The position numbers were made by a program, and so were the translations under genes. The notes beneath the pieces were generated by a model. That model did no database searches. It worked only from the letters and a program-made list of their open reading frames with translations, and was not told where the DNA came from. Below, one piece after another: positions 53,051 to 64,000 of a DNA stretch of 64,000 nt (positions are counted from its first letter, which is position 1; every line of letters begins with the position of its first letter). The stretch covers positions 2,418,001-2,482,000 of the forward strand of contig NZ_CP109150.1 in assembly GCF_035920365.1 (NCBI RefSeq), written 5' to 3'. This DNA is from Micromonospora sp. NBC_01740. Its GTDB lineage: Bacteria; Actinomycetota; Actinomycetes; Mycobacteriales; Micromonosporaceae.

Positions 53051-53932
53051 TTGGCAGAGCAACTGCGACTGATGGCCGTCCACGCACACCCCGACGACGA
53101 GTCGAGCAAGGGCGCCGCGACCATGGCGAAGTACGTCGCCGAGGGCGTGGACGTCCTGGTGGTCACGTGCACCGGCGGCGAGCGCGGCAGCGTGTTGAAC
53201 CCGAAGATGGACCGACCGGACGTCTGGGCCAACATCGCCGACGTCCGCCGGGCGGAGATGGACGCCGCGCGGGCGATCCTCGGCGTCGAGCAGGCGTGGC
53301 TCGGCTTCGTCGACTCCGGCCTGCCCGAGGGCGACCCGCTCCCGCCGCTGCCCGAGGGCTGCTTCGCCCTCCAGGACGTCGAGGTGGCCGCCGGCCCGCT
53401 GGTGCGGCTGATGCGCCAGTTCCGTCCGCACGTCGTGACGACGTACGACGAGGAGGGCGGCTACCCGCACCCCGACCACATCATGACCCACAAGGTCAGC
53501 GTGGCCGCGTTCGAGGCCGCCGGCGACCCGGAGCGCTATCCGGAGCTGGGCGAGCCGTGGCAGCCGCTCAAGCTCTACTACGACATCGGCTTCTCCCGGG
53601 GCAAGATCATGGCGCTGCACGAGACGCTGCTCGCCGCCGGCCTGACGTCGCCCTACGAGGAGTGGATCAAGCGCTGGGAGGACCGCACCGACAAGGGCCC
53701 CCGGATCACGACCCGGGTCGAGTGCGCCGACTACTTCCCGGTCCGCGACGACGCGCTGCGCGCCCACGCCACCCAGATCGACCCGGACGGCTTCTGGTTC
53801 CAGGTGCCGATGGAGATGCAGCGGCGGGCGTGGCCGACGGAGGACTTCGAGCTGGTGCGCTCGCTGGTCGACAGCCCGCTGCCCGAGTCGGACCTCTTCG
53901 CCGGGGTGCGCGAGACGGCCCATGCCCGCTGA
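53051..53932 (+). CDS. mca: Mycothiol S-conjugate amidase
   Basis: 293 residues. TTG 53051 fits the family N-terminus ([26 protein letters not shown]); ATG 53072 would cut off conserved residues. It cleaves mycothiol S-conjugates in detoxification, releasing a mercapturic acid. A zinc-dependent LmbE-like fold: HAHPDDESS (His 13, Asp 16 ligands), [18 protein letters not shown], and [13 protein letters not shown] (third ligand His). Tyr and other active residues are present. Mycothiol genes are diagnostic of actinobacteria. A small membrane protein follows 49 bp on. Confidence 0.95.
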   Translation: MAEQLRLMAVHAHPDDESSKGAATMAKYVAEGVDVLVVTCTGGERGSVLNPKMDRPDVWANIADVRRAEMDAARAILGVEQAWLGFVDSGLPEGDPLPPLPEGCFALQDVEVAAGPLVRLMRQFRPHVVTTYDEEGGYPHPDHIMTHKVSVAAFEAAGDPERYPELGEPWQPLKLYYDIGFSRGKIMALHETLLAAGLTSPYEEWIKRWEDRTDKGPRITTRVECADYFPVRDDALRAHATQIDPDGFWFQVPMEMQRRAWPTEDFELVRSLVDSPLPESDLFAGVRETAHAR

Positions 53933-53980
53933 TCCGGGCCGGGGCTACCCTGGTCACCAACCGCACACCGGAGGAACGCC

Positions 53981-54274
53981 ATGCTGACCGCCGCAGAGGT
54001 GCTCGCCCAGAACAACTTCGGGGACACCCGCACGGGTGGCCTGGCCGGGCCGATGGGCCTCTTCCTCATCCTCGTTCTGGCCACCGCCACCGTCCTGCTG
54101 ATCCGCAACATGAACTCCCGGCTGCGTCGGCTGCCCGACCGGTTCCCCCAGCAGGGCCCGCCGGCGACCCCCGACCAGGCGGACGCGGCAGTCGTCGATC
54201 CGACAGAAGGTGCGCTGACGCAGGATTCATCCTCCGCCGCTCCCACCGGGCGTCAGCAGCGTCGCAACGGCTAG
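53981..54274 (+). CDS. Small membrane protein downstream of mca
   Basis: 97 residues from ATG 53981, with GGAGGAACGCC just upstream. One membrane helix (about 26-43, MGLFLILVLATATVLLIRN), a short outer N-terminus and a cytoplasmic C-terminus rich in Ser/Gln/Pro. This gene is regularly found next to mca in actinobacteria, so it may be part of the mycothiol system, though the role is unknown. Confidence 0.85.
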   Translation: MLTAAEVLAQNNFGDTRTGGLAGPMGLFLILVLATATVLLIRNMNSRLRRLPDRFPQQGPPATPDQADAAVVDPTEGALTQDSSSAAPTGRQQRRNG

Positions 54275-54453
54275 TCCGCCCATGATTCACGTCGAACCCG
54301 GTCGTCGCCCCCTGTTGCGGCCACCGGGTTTGCCTTAGCCTCTCGCCGGGGGGACCAAGAGTTCCCGAGCCGTGCGCGGGAGGGGGCGCCGATGACCACC
54401 ACACCACCGGTCGCCCGTCGTACCGGCGAGCGGCCCGCAGGCGGAGCGGCCCG

Positions 54454-56985
54454 GTGACCTCCGGCAGGGCCGGCGAGTCGACCGACCGGGTCGAAGCCCG
54501 CGGCACCCCCGCGCGGCTGCTCCTGCTCACCGCTGCCGTCGCGCTGACCGCGCTGGTCGCCGCCGGGCTGGGGTGGACCGCCCCGACCCACCTTCCCGCC
54601 GACGACCCGCTCGGCGGGCCGGCCCGCTTCGGCCTCGCCGTCGCCGTGTTCGCCGTCGCCCAGTTGGCCCGGCTGCGCTTCCGCACCGCCGCCGGGATGG
54701 TGAGCATCACCTGGGGCGAAGCCGCGCTGATCATCTGCCTTTACCTGACGCCCACCGGCTGGCTCCCCTCCGCCGCGCTCCTCGGCGCCGCGCTCGCCTG
54801 GTCGGCCATGTCGCTGCTCGGCGACCGGCGGCCGGTGCTGGAGGTCGTCCGGATCACGGCGTCGCTGACCGCCGCCACCGCCCTGGCCGTCTCCGTCACC
54901 ACCGTGCTCGGCGAGCCGCTGCTGGCGACGCCGACCCCGGCGCTCGCCCTGGCCGTGCTCGCGGGCTCGGTCGCCTACCTTCTCGCCACCGCCTGGCTCG
55001 GCGGCGCCACCCTGGCGCTGCGGCACGGCATCCCCGTGGCGCCGCCGCTGCTCGCCGCGCTGCGGGGCAAGCTGCTGATGTTCGTCGGCAACGTGGCCGT
55101 CGGCCTGGTCGTGGTGGCACTGCTGGAACTCGACGCGCGCTGGCTGCTGCTGCTCCCGCCGGCGCTCTGGCTGCTCCAGCAGACCTACCGGCACCGGCTC
55201 CGCGCCGACCAGGAGCGGCGCACCTGGCGGGCCTTCGCCGAGGCCACCGCCGCGCTCAACCAGCTCGACGAGCGGGGCGTCGCCACGGCCGCCGTGACGG
55301 GCGCGCTGACCCTGTTCAACGCCGAACTCGTCGACGTCGACGTGGCCCGGGGCGACGGCCGGTGGCGGCGCTACCGGGGCGACCCGGGCGGCCAGCTGGT
55401 CGACCGGGAGGTCGCACCGCCCGGCCGGACCGAGCCGGAGGACCACGAGCTGGTGCGTACCCTCTCCGTGGGGGCCTCCCGGGTGGGCGAGCTGCGGGTC
55501 CGGTTCCCGCGCTGCGCGCCACCCAACGCCCGGGAACGCGACGCCGTGGCCGCGTTCGGCGACGCGCTCGCCGCCGCGCTGCACGACGCCGCGACCCACC
55601 GCGAGCTGCGCCTGGTCACCGCCCGCTCGTCGTACGAGGCGGTGCACGACCAGCTCACCGGACTGGTGAACCGGTCGGCCCTGCTCAGCAAGGGCGACCA
55701 GGCGCTGCGCCAGCTCGCCCACGACCACCCGGTGGCGCTGCTGCTGCTCGACATCGACCAGTTCAAGGAGGTCAACGACACCCTCGGGCATGCGGCCGGC
55801 GACCAGCTGCTGCGGTTGACCGCCAACCGGCTGGGCGCCCTTGCCCGCCCCGGGGACCTGCTCGCCCGCCTCGGCGGCGACGAGTTCGCGTTGCTGCTGA
55901 CGTCGGTCCCGGTGATCGGCGACCGGGCCGCCCCCATGGCGTACGCGCTGCGGCAGGCCCGCGAGATCGCCGAGCGGCTCGCCGCGCCGACCGAGGTGGC
56001 CGGGGTGCGGATGTCCGTCGAGGTCTCCGTCGGGGTGGTGGTCGCCGACGCCGGCACCGCCGACCTGACCGAGCTGCTGCGCCGGGCCGACATCGCCATG
56101 TACCAGGCCAAGGAGGGCGGCGGCAGCGTCGCCGCGTACGACTCCGCCCGGGACGCCGCCAGCACCGACCAACTGGCCCTGCTGGCGGAGCTGCGCGAGG
56201 CGCTGAAGACCGACGACCAGCTCGTGCTGGCGTTGCAGCCGGCGGTCGACCTGACCACCGGCGCCCCGACGGGGGTGGAGGCGCTGATCCGCTGGCGGCA
56301 CCCGCGCCGGGGCTGGCTCGGGCCGCACGACTTCATCCGCCCGGTGGAGAACAGCGAGCAGCTCGGCACCTTCACCCGCTACGTGCTGGACAAGGCGCTC
56401 GCCGTCGCCGCCGGCTGGGCCCGCGACGGGCTCGACGTGCCGATCTCGGTCAACCTGTCGGCGCGCAGCCTGCTCGACCCCCGCCTGCCCACCGAGATCG
56501 CCGACGCCCTGCGCCGGCACCAGGTGCCGCCGGACCGGCTGGTCCTGGAGATCACCGAGACTGTGGTGATGAGCGAGCTGGAGGTCATCGACGAGGTGCT
56601 CGCCACCCTGCGGTCGATGGGCGTGCAGCTCGCCGTCGACGACTTCGGCACGGGCTTCTCCTCGCTGACGTTCCTCACCCGGATCGCGGTGGACGAGCTC
56701 AAGGTGGACCGTTCCTTCGTGATCCGGATGGCCGACTCCCCGGAGGCGGCGGCGATCGTACGGACCACCGTCGGCCTCGCCCACGAGCTGGGGCTACGGG
56801 TGGTCGCCGAGGGCGTGGAGACCGCCGAGCAACGCCTCGCGCTGGCCGAGCTGGGCTGCACGGCCGCCCAGGGCTACCACTTCTTCAAGCCGATGCCGGC
56901 CGACAAGATCGGCGCGGTCCTCGGCACCCTGCTCGACGAGGCCCGCCCCAACGTCTTCCCGCTGCGCGCCGACGGCGCCTCCTGA
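54454..56985 (+). CDS. GGDEF-EAL diguanylate cyclase/phosphodiesterase
   Basis: 843 residues from GTG 54454. Several membrane helices in the first 240 residues ([73 protein letters not shown]), then a GAF-like region (about 260-390), GGDEF (about 400-570) and EAL (about 580-830). The cyclase motif is [13 protein letters not shown] with a RPGD inhibitory site 5 residues before it. EAL keeps [40 protein letters not shown] and KVDRSFV. Both halves look active, so it can both make and break c-di-GMP. Confidence 0.96.
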   Translation: MTSGRAGESTDRVEARGTPARLLLLTAAVALTALVAAGLGWTAPTHLPADDPLGGPARFGLAVAVFAVAQLARLRFRTAAGMVSITWGEAALIICLYLTPTGWLPSAALLGAALAWSAMSLLGDRRPVLEVVRITASLTAATALAVSVTTVLGEPLLATPTPALALAVLAGSVAYLLATAWLGGATLALRHGIPVAPPLLAALRGKLLMFVGNVAVGLVVVALLELDARWLLLLPPALWLLQQTYRHRLRADQERRTWRAFAEATAALNQLDERGVATAAVTGALTLFNAELVDVDVARGDGRWRRYRGDPGGQLVDREVAPPGRTEPEDHELVRTLSVGASRVGELRVRFPRCAPPNARERDAVAAFGDALAAALHDAATHRELRLVTARSSYEAVHDQLTGLVNRSALLSKGDQALRQLAHDHPVALLLLDIDQFKEVNDTLGHAAGDQLLRLTANRLGALARPGDLLARLGGDEFALLLTSVPVIGDRAAPMAYALRQAREIAERLAAPTEVAGVRMSVEVSVGVVVADAGTADLTELLRRADIAMYQAKEGGGSVAAYDSARDAASTDQLALLAELREALKTDDQLVLALQPAVDLTTGAPTGVEALIRWRHPRRGWLGPHDFIRPVENSEQLGTFTRYVLDKALAVAAGWARDGLDVPISVNLSARSLLDPRLPTEIADALRRHQVPPDRLVLEITETVVMSELEVIDEVLATLRSMGVQLAVDDFGTGFSSLTFLTRIAVDELKVDRSFVIRMADSPEAAAIVRTTVGLAHELGLRVVAEGVETAEQRLALAELGCTAAQGYHFFKPMPADKIGAVLGTLLDEARPNVFPLRADGAS

Positions 56986-57056
56986 CCCCACCCGCCGCAT
57001 GGCCGGTCCACGTCGGAGCGCGGGCGGGCGCGTCACCGGGTGGTTATGGTCGTCGG

Positions 57057-59051
<1,995 letters not shown>

Positions 59052-59133
59052 CGCTCTCACCCGACCCTGAGGCTTCCGGCCGTCGTTCAGGCTGCCGCCC
59101 GGGTGCGGGGGTGCCTCCGGTCCGTGCCGGTGC

Positions 59134-59784
59134 TCACGGCCAGAGTTGCTCGCGTTCCCAACCCGTGCCGGTGCGGCGGTAGCGCAGCCGGACGTGCCGG
59201 CGCTGCGCGTCCGCCTGCCAGAACTCGACGAGGTGCGGCGCGACCGCGTAGACGGTGTGCGTCTTGGCGACCAGATCGGGGTCGGTGGCCAGCCGCTTCC
59301 GGATCCGGGCCAGCTCGCGGTCCAACTCGGCGCGGTCGGTGAGCACGTCGCTCTGCCGGCCGGCCAGTCCGGCCATCCGTGACCCTTCGGGCCGTGCCAG
59401 GAAGTCGGCCCGGGAGACGTCGGGGTCCGCCGGGGCGGCGATTCCCCGCACCCGGACCTGGCGGCCCTGCTCGCGCCAGTGGAAGCTGAGCGCGGTCCGG
59501 GGGTTCTCGGCGAGCTGGCGGCCCTTGGCGCTGGCCGAACTGGTGGCGAAGTGCCAGCCGGCCTCGTCGAGGTCCTTCAGGATCAGCACCCGGGCGTCCG
59601 GCATGCCGTCGGCGTCGACGGTGGAAACGGTCATCGCGTGCGGCTCGTCGACGCCCGTGTCGATCGCACCGGCCATCCACTCGACGAAGAGGGGCAGCGG
59701 CTCGGCCGGGGCGGCGGCAGGATCGAACGACGGCATGTCGTGCGCGAGCACCGGCAGGCCACGAAGCAGACTGCGAATCGTCAT
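59134..59784 (-). CDS. pdxH: Pyridoxine/pyridoxamine 5'-phosphate oxidase
   Basis: 216 residues from ATG 59784. FMN-dependent oxidase that makes pyridoxal 5'-phosphate. PdxH features: VDADGMPDARVLILKDLDEAGWHFATSSASAKGRQLAENPRTALSFHWREQGRQVRVRG (FMN- and PLP-binding segments) and, at the C-terminus, VEFWQADAQRRHVRLRYRR with the conserved W-x-R-L-H-like Arg/His run. The N-terminus lacks the usual extra segment, so it may be a PPOX-type relative. Divergent from purK with 88 bp between. Confidence 0.85.
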   Translation of the reverse strand: MTIRSLLRGLPVLAHDMPSFDPAAAPAEPLPLFVEWMAGAIDTGVDEPHAMTVSTVDADGMPDARVLILKDLDEAGWHFATSSASAKGRQLAENPRTALSFHWREQGRQVRVRGIAAPADPDVSRADFLARPEGSRMAGLAGRQSDVLTDRAELDRELARIRKRLATDPDLVAKTHTVYAVAPHLVEFWQADAQRRHVRLRYRRTGTGWEREQLWP

Positions 59785-59872
59785 GCCATGATCCTTTCAG
59801 CAGCGGGGGTGGGTGTTCGATGCGCCATCCGGCGGCGCAGGTGGCGGGGCGTCCCGATAGGCTGGCGCCGCT

Positions 59873-61054
59873 ATGGATTCCCGTACCGGTCTGCCCGTTG
59901 TCGGCATGGTGGGCGGCGGCCAGCTGGCCCGGATGACCCACCAGTCCGCGATCGCCCTCGGCCAGTCGCTGCGCGTGCTCGCGCTGGCCCCCGACGACGG
60001 CGCCGCGCTGGTCGCCGCCGACGTCCAGTACGGCGACCACACCGACCTCGCCGCGCTGCGCACCTTCGCCAAGGCCTGCGACGTGGTCACCTTCGACCAC
60101 GAGCACGTCCCCACCGAGCACATCCGCACGCTGGCCGCCGAGGGCGTGAAGCTCTTCCCACCGGCCGACGCGCTGCTGCACGCCCAGGACAAGCGGGTCA
60201 TGCGGGAGCGGCTCGGCGAGCTGGGCGCGCCGAACCCGGCGTGGCGACCCGTCGCCGAGCCCGCCGACCTGGTGGCGTTCGGCGACGAGATCGGCTGGCC
60301 GGTGGTGCTCAAGGCGGCCCGCGGCGGGTACGACGGCCGGGGCGTCTGGATGGTCGACGACGTGGCGCAGGCCGAGGAGCTGGCCACGACCCTGCTGGCC
60401 GGTGGCACCCGGCTGATCGTCGAGGAGCGGGTGCCGCTGCGCCGGGAGCTGGCCGTGCAGGTGGCGCGCTCGCCGTTCGGGCAGGTCGCCGCGTACCCGG
60501 TGGTCGAGACGGTGCAGCGCGACGGCATCTGCGTCGAGGTGCTCGCCCCCGCACCGGGCCTGCCGGAGGAGCTGGCGGTCGCCGCCCAGCAGCTCGCCAT
60601 CGACCTGGCCACCGCGCTCGGCGTGGTCGGCCTGCTCGCCGTGGAGCTGTTCGAGGTCGCCGACCGGGCCGCGCCCGGGGGTAGCCGGATCGTGGTGAAC
60701 GAGCTGGCGATGCGGCCGCACAACTCGGGGCACTGGACCATCGAGGGCGCACGCACGTCGCAGTTCGAGCAGCACCTGCGGGCGGTGCTCGACTACCCGA
60801 TGGGCGACACCTCGCTGACCGCTCCCGTGGTGGTGATGGCGAACGTCCTCGGTGGCGAGCCGGGCGGGATGTCGATCGACGAGCGGCTGCACCACCTCTT
60901 CGCGGCCGAGCCGGGTGCCAAGGTGCACCTCTACGGCAAGCAGGTGCGGCCCGGCCGCAAGATCGGGCACGTCACGGTGCTCGGGGACGACCTGGACGAC
61001 GTACGGACGCGGGCCGCGCGAGCCGCCCGCTGGTTGCGGGAGGGGCGGGCGTGA
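59873..61054 (+). CDS. purK: N5-carboxyaminoimidazole ribonucleotide synthase
   Basis: 393 residues from ATG 59873. Converts AIR, bicarbonate and ATP to N5-CAIR in purine synthesis. ATP-grasp domains: N-terminal [24 protein letters not shown], carboxylate-site [49 protein letters not shown] (ATP loop) and [16 protein letters not shown], and [31 protein letters not shown] (metal and substrate). All are intact. Followed by purE after 40 bp. Confidence 0.96.
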   Translation: MDSRTGLPVVGMVGGGQLARMTHQSAIALGQSLRVLALAPDDGAALVAADVQYGDHTDLAALRTFAKACDVVTFDHEHVPTEHIRTLAAEGVKLFPPADALLHAQDKRVMRERLGELGAPNPAWRPVAEPADLVAFGDEIGWPVVLKAARGGYDGRGVWMVDDVAQAEELATTLLAGGTRLIVEERVPLRRELAVQVARSPFGQVAAYPVVETVQRDGICVEVLAPAPGLPEELAVAAQQLAIDLATALGVVGLLAVELFEVADRAAPGGSRIVVNELAMRPHNSGHWTIEGARTSQFEQHLRAVLDYPMGDTSLTAPVVVMANVLGGEPGGMSIDERLHHLFAAEPGAKVHLYGKQVRPGRKIGHVTVLGDDLDDVRTRAARAARWLREGRA

Positions 61055-61094
61055 GCTTGCGGGCCCCGCAGTCGCGAGTGAGAGGCAGGCACGC

Positions 61095-61586
61095 GTGAGC
61101 ACCGTTGGACTGATCATGGGCAGCGACTCGGACTGGCCGACGATGAAGGCCGCTGCCGAGGTGCTGGACGAGTTCGAGGTGCCGTACGAGGTCGAGGTCG
61201 TCTCGGCGCACCGTACCCCGATCAAGATGATCGACTACGGGCGCGCCGCAGCCGACCGGGGCCTGAAGGTCATCATCGCCGGGGCGGGTGGCGCCGCCGC
61301 CCTGCCCGGGATGGTCGCCTCGGTCACCCCGCTGCCCGTGATCGGCGTCCCGGTGCCGTTGAAGCACCTCGACGGGATGGACTCGCTGCTCTCCATCGTG
61401 CAGATGCCGGCCGGCGTGCCGGTGGCCACCGTGTCGATCGGCAACGCCCGCAACGCCGGGCTGCTCGCCGTCCGCATCCTGGCCGCCGCCGACCGCGCCC
61501 TGCTCGACCGCATGTCGGCCTACCAGGCCGACCTGGAGCAGTTGGTCGCCGAGAAGGACGCGGCCCTGCGCGCCTCCCTCGCCTGA
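61095..61586 (+). CDS. purE: N5-carboxyaminoimidazole ribonucleotide mutase
   Basis: 163 residues from GTG 61095, after GAGAGGCAGG. Moves the carboxyl group of N5-CAIR to give CAIR. Signatures: [111 protein letters not shown]. All class I PurE residues are present (His in SAHRTP, Gly-rich loop). It completes the purK-purE operon. Confidence 0.97.
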   Translation: MSTVGLIMGSDSDWPTMKAAAEVLDEFEVPYEVEVVSAHRTPIKMIDYGRAAADRGLKVIIAGAGGAAALPGMVASVTPLPVIGVPVPLKHLDGMDSLLSIVQMPAGVPVATVSIGNARNAGLLAVRILAAADRALLDRMSAYQADLEQLVAEKDAALRASLA

Positions 61587-61691
61587 CGTCTCCGCGCCGG
61601 CCGGACCCTGGGACTCGTTACTATGGGTGACGGACGCCGGGGTTGCGCAGGGTTACGGTGACGGCTCGGGGAGCCAACTCCTCCTCCGCCC

Positions 61692-61814
61692 CTTTGCTCT
61701 GCATGCCTCCGCGCACCAGCGCCCTGAGCTGGGGTTTTCGCACAGTCACGGTGGTTGACGCCTCAAGCATTCGTCACGCACGGTGACTGTTGCATCGATG
61801 GGTGCAGAGCAAAG
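61692..61814. repeat. 123-bp inverted-terminal repeat element, copy 2
   Basis: Begins CTTTGCTCTGCAT and ends GTGCAGAGCAAAG; with flanking CCC/GGG the terminal repeat is 15 bp perfect (61689-61703 and 61803-61817). The inner hairpin is CAGTCAC (61744-61750) with GTGACTG (61783-61789). Reverse-complemented, its right end matches the left end of copy 1 (46978) at about 36 of 47 positions. It lies in the gap between purE and a convergent membrane gene; the remainder of that gap (61587-61949) shows nothing else. Confidence 0.8.
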
Positions 61815-61949
61815 GGGAGACGGGGCATGTGCCCGGTCGAGCCGAGGAGTCACGCTACGTGTTCTCCGGATCGGTGATCCAACGGCCGGCCTCTCGACGG
61901 GGCCAATCAGCAGTGGCAACTGATCGCGGGGGACGGACCCCCGCCGATC

Positions 61950-64000
61950 TCATCGCATGCCGCGCAGGGCCGTCTGGAGGCGTTCCTGGGCCCGGCGCCG
62001 GCGTTCGTTGCTCGCACCGAGCGCCAGCAGCAGGATGCCGACGGGGATCAGGGCCAGCCACGGGCCCAGGCTGAACAGGGCGTGCACCGCCGCGATCGCC
62101 GTCACGGCGGCGCCCACGATCACCGGCGCCTGCTGCTGGCTCATCGACCCGAAGACGAGGACGGCCACGGCGCCGAGCAGCAGCAGCACCTGGCGCAGCG
62201 TGCTGGAGTCGGTGGCCAGCACGATCGCCAGGGTCGGCACGAACGCGGCGACCAGCGCGGGCCCGTACGCGACCCAGCTGCTCAGGTCGGGCCGGTGCCG
62301 CAACTCCAGCACGCCGACGAGCAGGGCGAGTGCCGCGAAGGGCAGCGTGTAGGCCTCCGGCAGCGCCACGTCGGCCACCCGCATCAGGATCCACCAGGCG
62401 GCGATCTCGCAGACCACCACCGCCCAGAACAGGATGCGCCGCTCCACCGGCCGGCGGCCCGGTCGGGTCGCCGCCACGCCCAGCACCGCACCCCAGGCGG
62501 CCAGCAGCGCCGCGATGTGCCGGGGCGAGTCGAACGCCAACGCCAGGGCGATCAGGGCGGCGGCGTACCCGCTCCACTCGACGGTGGCCGCCTCCCGCTG
62601 GGCCTCGGGGCGACGCAGCCGGGGCAGGGTCGCGGCGAACACCTGGAGGGCCGCGCCGACCGCCAGTACGCCGAACGCGGACCAGACGGCCGCGAGGCCG
62701 GCCACCAGGCCGGCGGTGAGCACGAAGAGCTGCGCCATCAGCGAGGCGAACAGCCAGCCGAGGATGCGCGCCCGCTGGGTGGTGCCGAAGATCGCGGCCA
62801 CCGCGCCGACGCCGACCGCGCCGCCCAGGGTGAACAGGGTCAGCTCCCGCGTCGCCAGGCCGCCGACCAGGCCCGCGCTTCCGGCGGCCAGGCCGATGGC
62901 GAAGACGAGCACCCGGGCCAGCCGCAGCGAGCGGGCCCGCTCGGCCAGCGGCGGGGGCGGGGTGAGCGCCAGGCCCAGCATCGAGATGGTGAACACGGAC
63001 AGCGCCGCCAGGGTGCTCGCCGGCCAGCCGTTGCCGAGCGAGACCGGGGTGATCAGCAGGGTGACGGCGGCGCCGGGCAGCACCACCGGCACGGCCCGGG
63101 AGCGTCGCCCGCCGCTGAAGCCGGTGGCGGCCAGCGCGGCGGTCGCGGTGAGCAGCAGCGCGGTCAGCACGTGGGTCGCGTCGACCGCGTCGGGGGGCGG
63201 GGTGAGCAGCTCCGGCGGCGGCCCCTGCCAGACCCGGCCGAGACTGCGGTGCGGGTCGACCAGGGCGACGACCAGGGACGGCGCGATCGACACCAGCGCC
63301 AGGGCGGTGGGCAGCGCGGCGGCGGCGAGCGCACCGGCGGCGGGGCTGACCCGCCAGCGGCGCCGCGTGCCGTCGTCCGGCAGTCGCCGCAGCGCGCCGT
63401 CGAGCAGCACCGACCAGCGCCGGACCGGCTGGGCCGCGCCGACCGGCGGTTCCGTCGCGCCCCGCACCAGCTCGGCGAGCACCCCGAGCAGGGCCGCCGC
63501 GGCCGCGTAGACGCCGACGGGCATGCCGGCGGGGACGGCGGCCAGGGCGCTCACCGTGGCGCCGCCGACCACCGCCGCGCTCGCCCAGGGCAGGTACTGC
63601 GGGATCCGTCGCCGGACGGCGGCCACCGCCGCCAGGCCCAGGCTCGACGCGGCCAACGCGGCGGTGAGCAGCACCTCCGGCGCGCGCCCGAACTCGGCCG
63701 CAAGCGCCGCGACGGCGCCCGGGAACGCGAGCAGCGCGGCACCGGCTGCGGCGCCCCCGATCTGGGCGAGGTGCGGCGGCATCCCCTCGGTCTCGATGTC
63801 CTCCACCAGCGGCACGGCCAGCGACCGGGCCAGCGCCGCCACCACGATGCCGATCAGCGCGATGCTGCCAAGCGCCAGCGCGGTGGTCCACGGCCGGACC
63901 AGTCCCGCCCCGGCGGCGTGCAGGGCGACGACACCGGCCACGACCGCCCGGGACAGGCCGGCGCGGGGGTCGACCGCGGCCACGGCGGCTGCCCCGAAGA
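61950..64000 (-). CDS. Large polytopic membrane protein, partial
   Basis: The frame is open from base 64000 to the stop TGA 61952-61950, so this is the C-terminal 680 residues at least; GTG 63983 is a codon in frame but no start is required. Around 20 hydrophobic segments in sequence: VVAGVVALHAAGAG, ALALGSIALIGIVVAALA, AGAALLAFPGAVAALAAEF, VLTALLLTATAALAATG and so on to ALIPVGILLLALGASNERRRR. Some Pro/Arg-rich loops carry GWRVSP-like boundaries. It resembles the SCO7613-type giant membrane proteins of actinobacteria of unknown role, but I do not recognise a domain for certain. It ends 136 bp after repeat copy 2, convergent with purE. Confidence 0.65.
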   Translation of the reverse strand, partial: FGAAAVAAVDPRAGLSRAVVAGVVALHAAGAGLVRPWTTALALGSIALIGIVVAALARSLAVPLVEDIETEGMPPHLAQIGGAAAGAALLAFPGAVAALAAEFGRAPEVLLTAALAASSLGLAAVAAVRRRIPQYLPWASAAVVGGATVSALAAVPAGMPVGVYAAAAALLGVLAELVRGATEPPVGAAQPVRRWSVLLDGALRRLPDDGTRRRWRVSPAAGALAAAALPTALALVSIAPSLVVALVDPHRSLGRVWQGPPPELLTPPPDAVDATHVLTALLLTATAALAATGFSGGRRSRAVPVVLPGAAVTLLITPVSLGNGWPASTLAALSVFTISMLGLALTPPPPLAERARSLRLARVLVFAIGLAAGSAGLVGGLATRELTLFTLGGAVGVGAVAAIFGTTQRARILGWLFASLMAQLFVLTAGLVAGLAAVWSAFGVLAVGAALQVFAATLPRLRRPEAQREAATVEWSGYAAALIALALAFDSPRHIAALLAAWGAVLGVAATRPGRRPVERRILFWAVVVCEIAAWWILMRVADVALPEAYTLPFAALALLVGVLELRHRPDLSSWVAYGPALVAAFVPTLAIVLATDSSTLRQVLLLLGAVAVLVFGSMSQQQAPVIVGAAVTAIAAVHALFSLGPWLALIPVGILLLALGASNERRRRAQERLQTALRGMR

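Overview
This 64-kb window is chromosomal DNA from a high-G+C actinobacterium, most likely Micromonospora or a close relative in the Micromonosporaceae. The evidence is the strongly GC-rich codon use with many GTG starts, a mycothiol S-conjugate amidase (mca), an Scr1-type XRE regulator paired with a DUF397 protein, a DUF501 gene next to FtsB and enolase, and the mfd-lipoprotein-mazG-eno order typical of this group. Nearly all genes look like core chromosome. I see no prophage, CRISPR array, transposase or rRNA. One tRNA is present, tRNA-Leu(UAA), the bldA-type tRNA.

Layout. 1-3.9 kb: the end of an S66 peptidase, a frameshifted DUF559 gene, a cyclase-family hydrolase and an AraC regulator. 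4.0-14.1 kb: mfd, a SurA-like lipoprotein, mazG, a DUF885 metallopeptidase, a divergent lipoprotein, eno and an FtsB/DivIC-like protein. 14.1-18.3 kb: DUF501, an N-acetyltransferase, a decayed esterase, an ArsR-like regulator, a Ppx/GppA phosphatase, and the scar of a deleted oxidoreductase/TetR divergent pair. 18.3-21.9 kb: the Scr1/DUF397 module, a PadR-HAAS pair and an LppU-like protein. 22.0-29.3 kb: a dienelactone hydrolase and type-5 uracil-DNA glycosylase, then a five-gene MoxR/DUF58/DUF4129 operon and a type II NADH dehydrogenase. 29.4-38.6 kb: a polytopic GT-C-like protein, tRNA-Leu, a Bax inhibitor-1 protein, a strongly strand-skewed GC repeat region, a thiolase, two tandem SGNH hydrolases, a DUF1232 protein and cystathionine beta-synthase.

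38.7-45.3 kb (mostly minus strand): RNase Z with a coupled GNAT, then a three-gene overlapping operon for the osmoprotectant N-acetylglutaminylglutamine amide (asnO, ngg, M42 peptidase). 45.5-52.9 kb: a YCII protein sitting between a 43-bp direct repeat of the msrA tail, msrA, a HIT protein, cystathionine gamma-lyase/synthase, an amidase, threonine dehydratase, greA and a DUF4307 protein. 53-64 kb: mca and a small membrane protein, an intact GGDEF-EAL protein, a DUF255 thioredoxin-fold protein, a PdxH-like oxidase, purK-purE, and a large polytopic membrane protein that runs off the window.

Functional links: cystathionine beta-synthase and the gamma-enzyme together form a (reverse) transsulfuration route, and threonine dehydratase and both transsulfuration enzymes use PLP, which a PdxH-type enzyme supplies. 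The most unusual items are non-coding: a pair of 123-bp inverted-terminal repeats (46978-47100 and 61692-61814) in opposite orientation, the msrA-tail duplication around the YCII gene, a structured leader with a strong Shine-Dalgarno before RNase Z, a palindrome flanked by oppositely strand-skewed GC tracts at 32.4-32.85 kb, and the deletion scar at 18.04 kb. No clearly new multi-gene enzymatic system was found.
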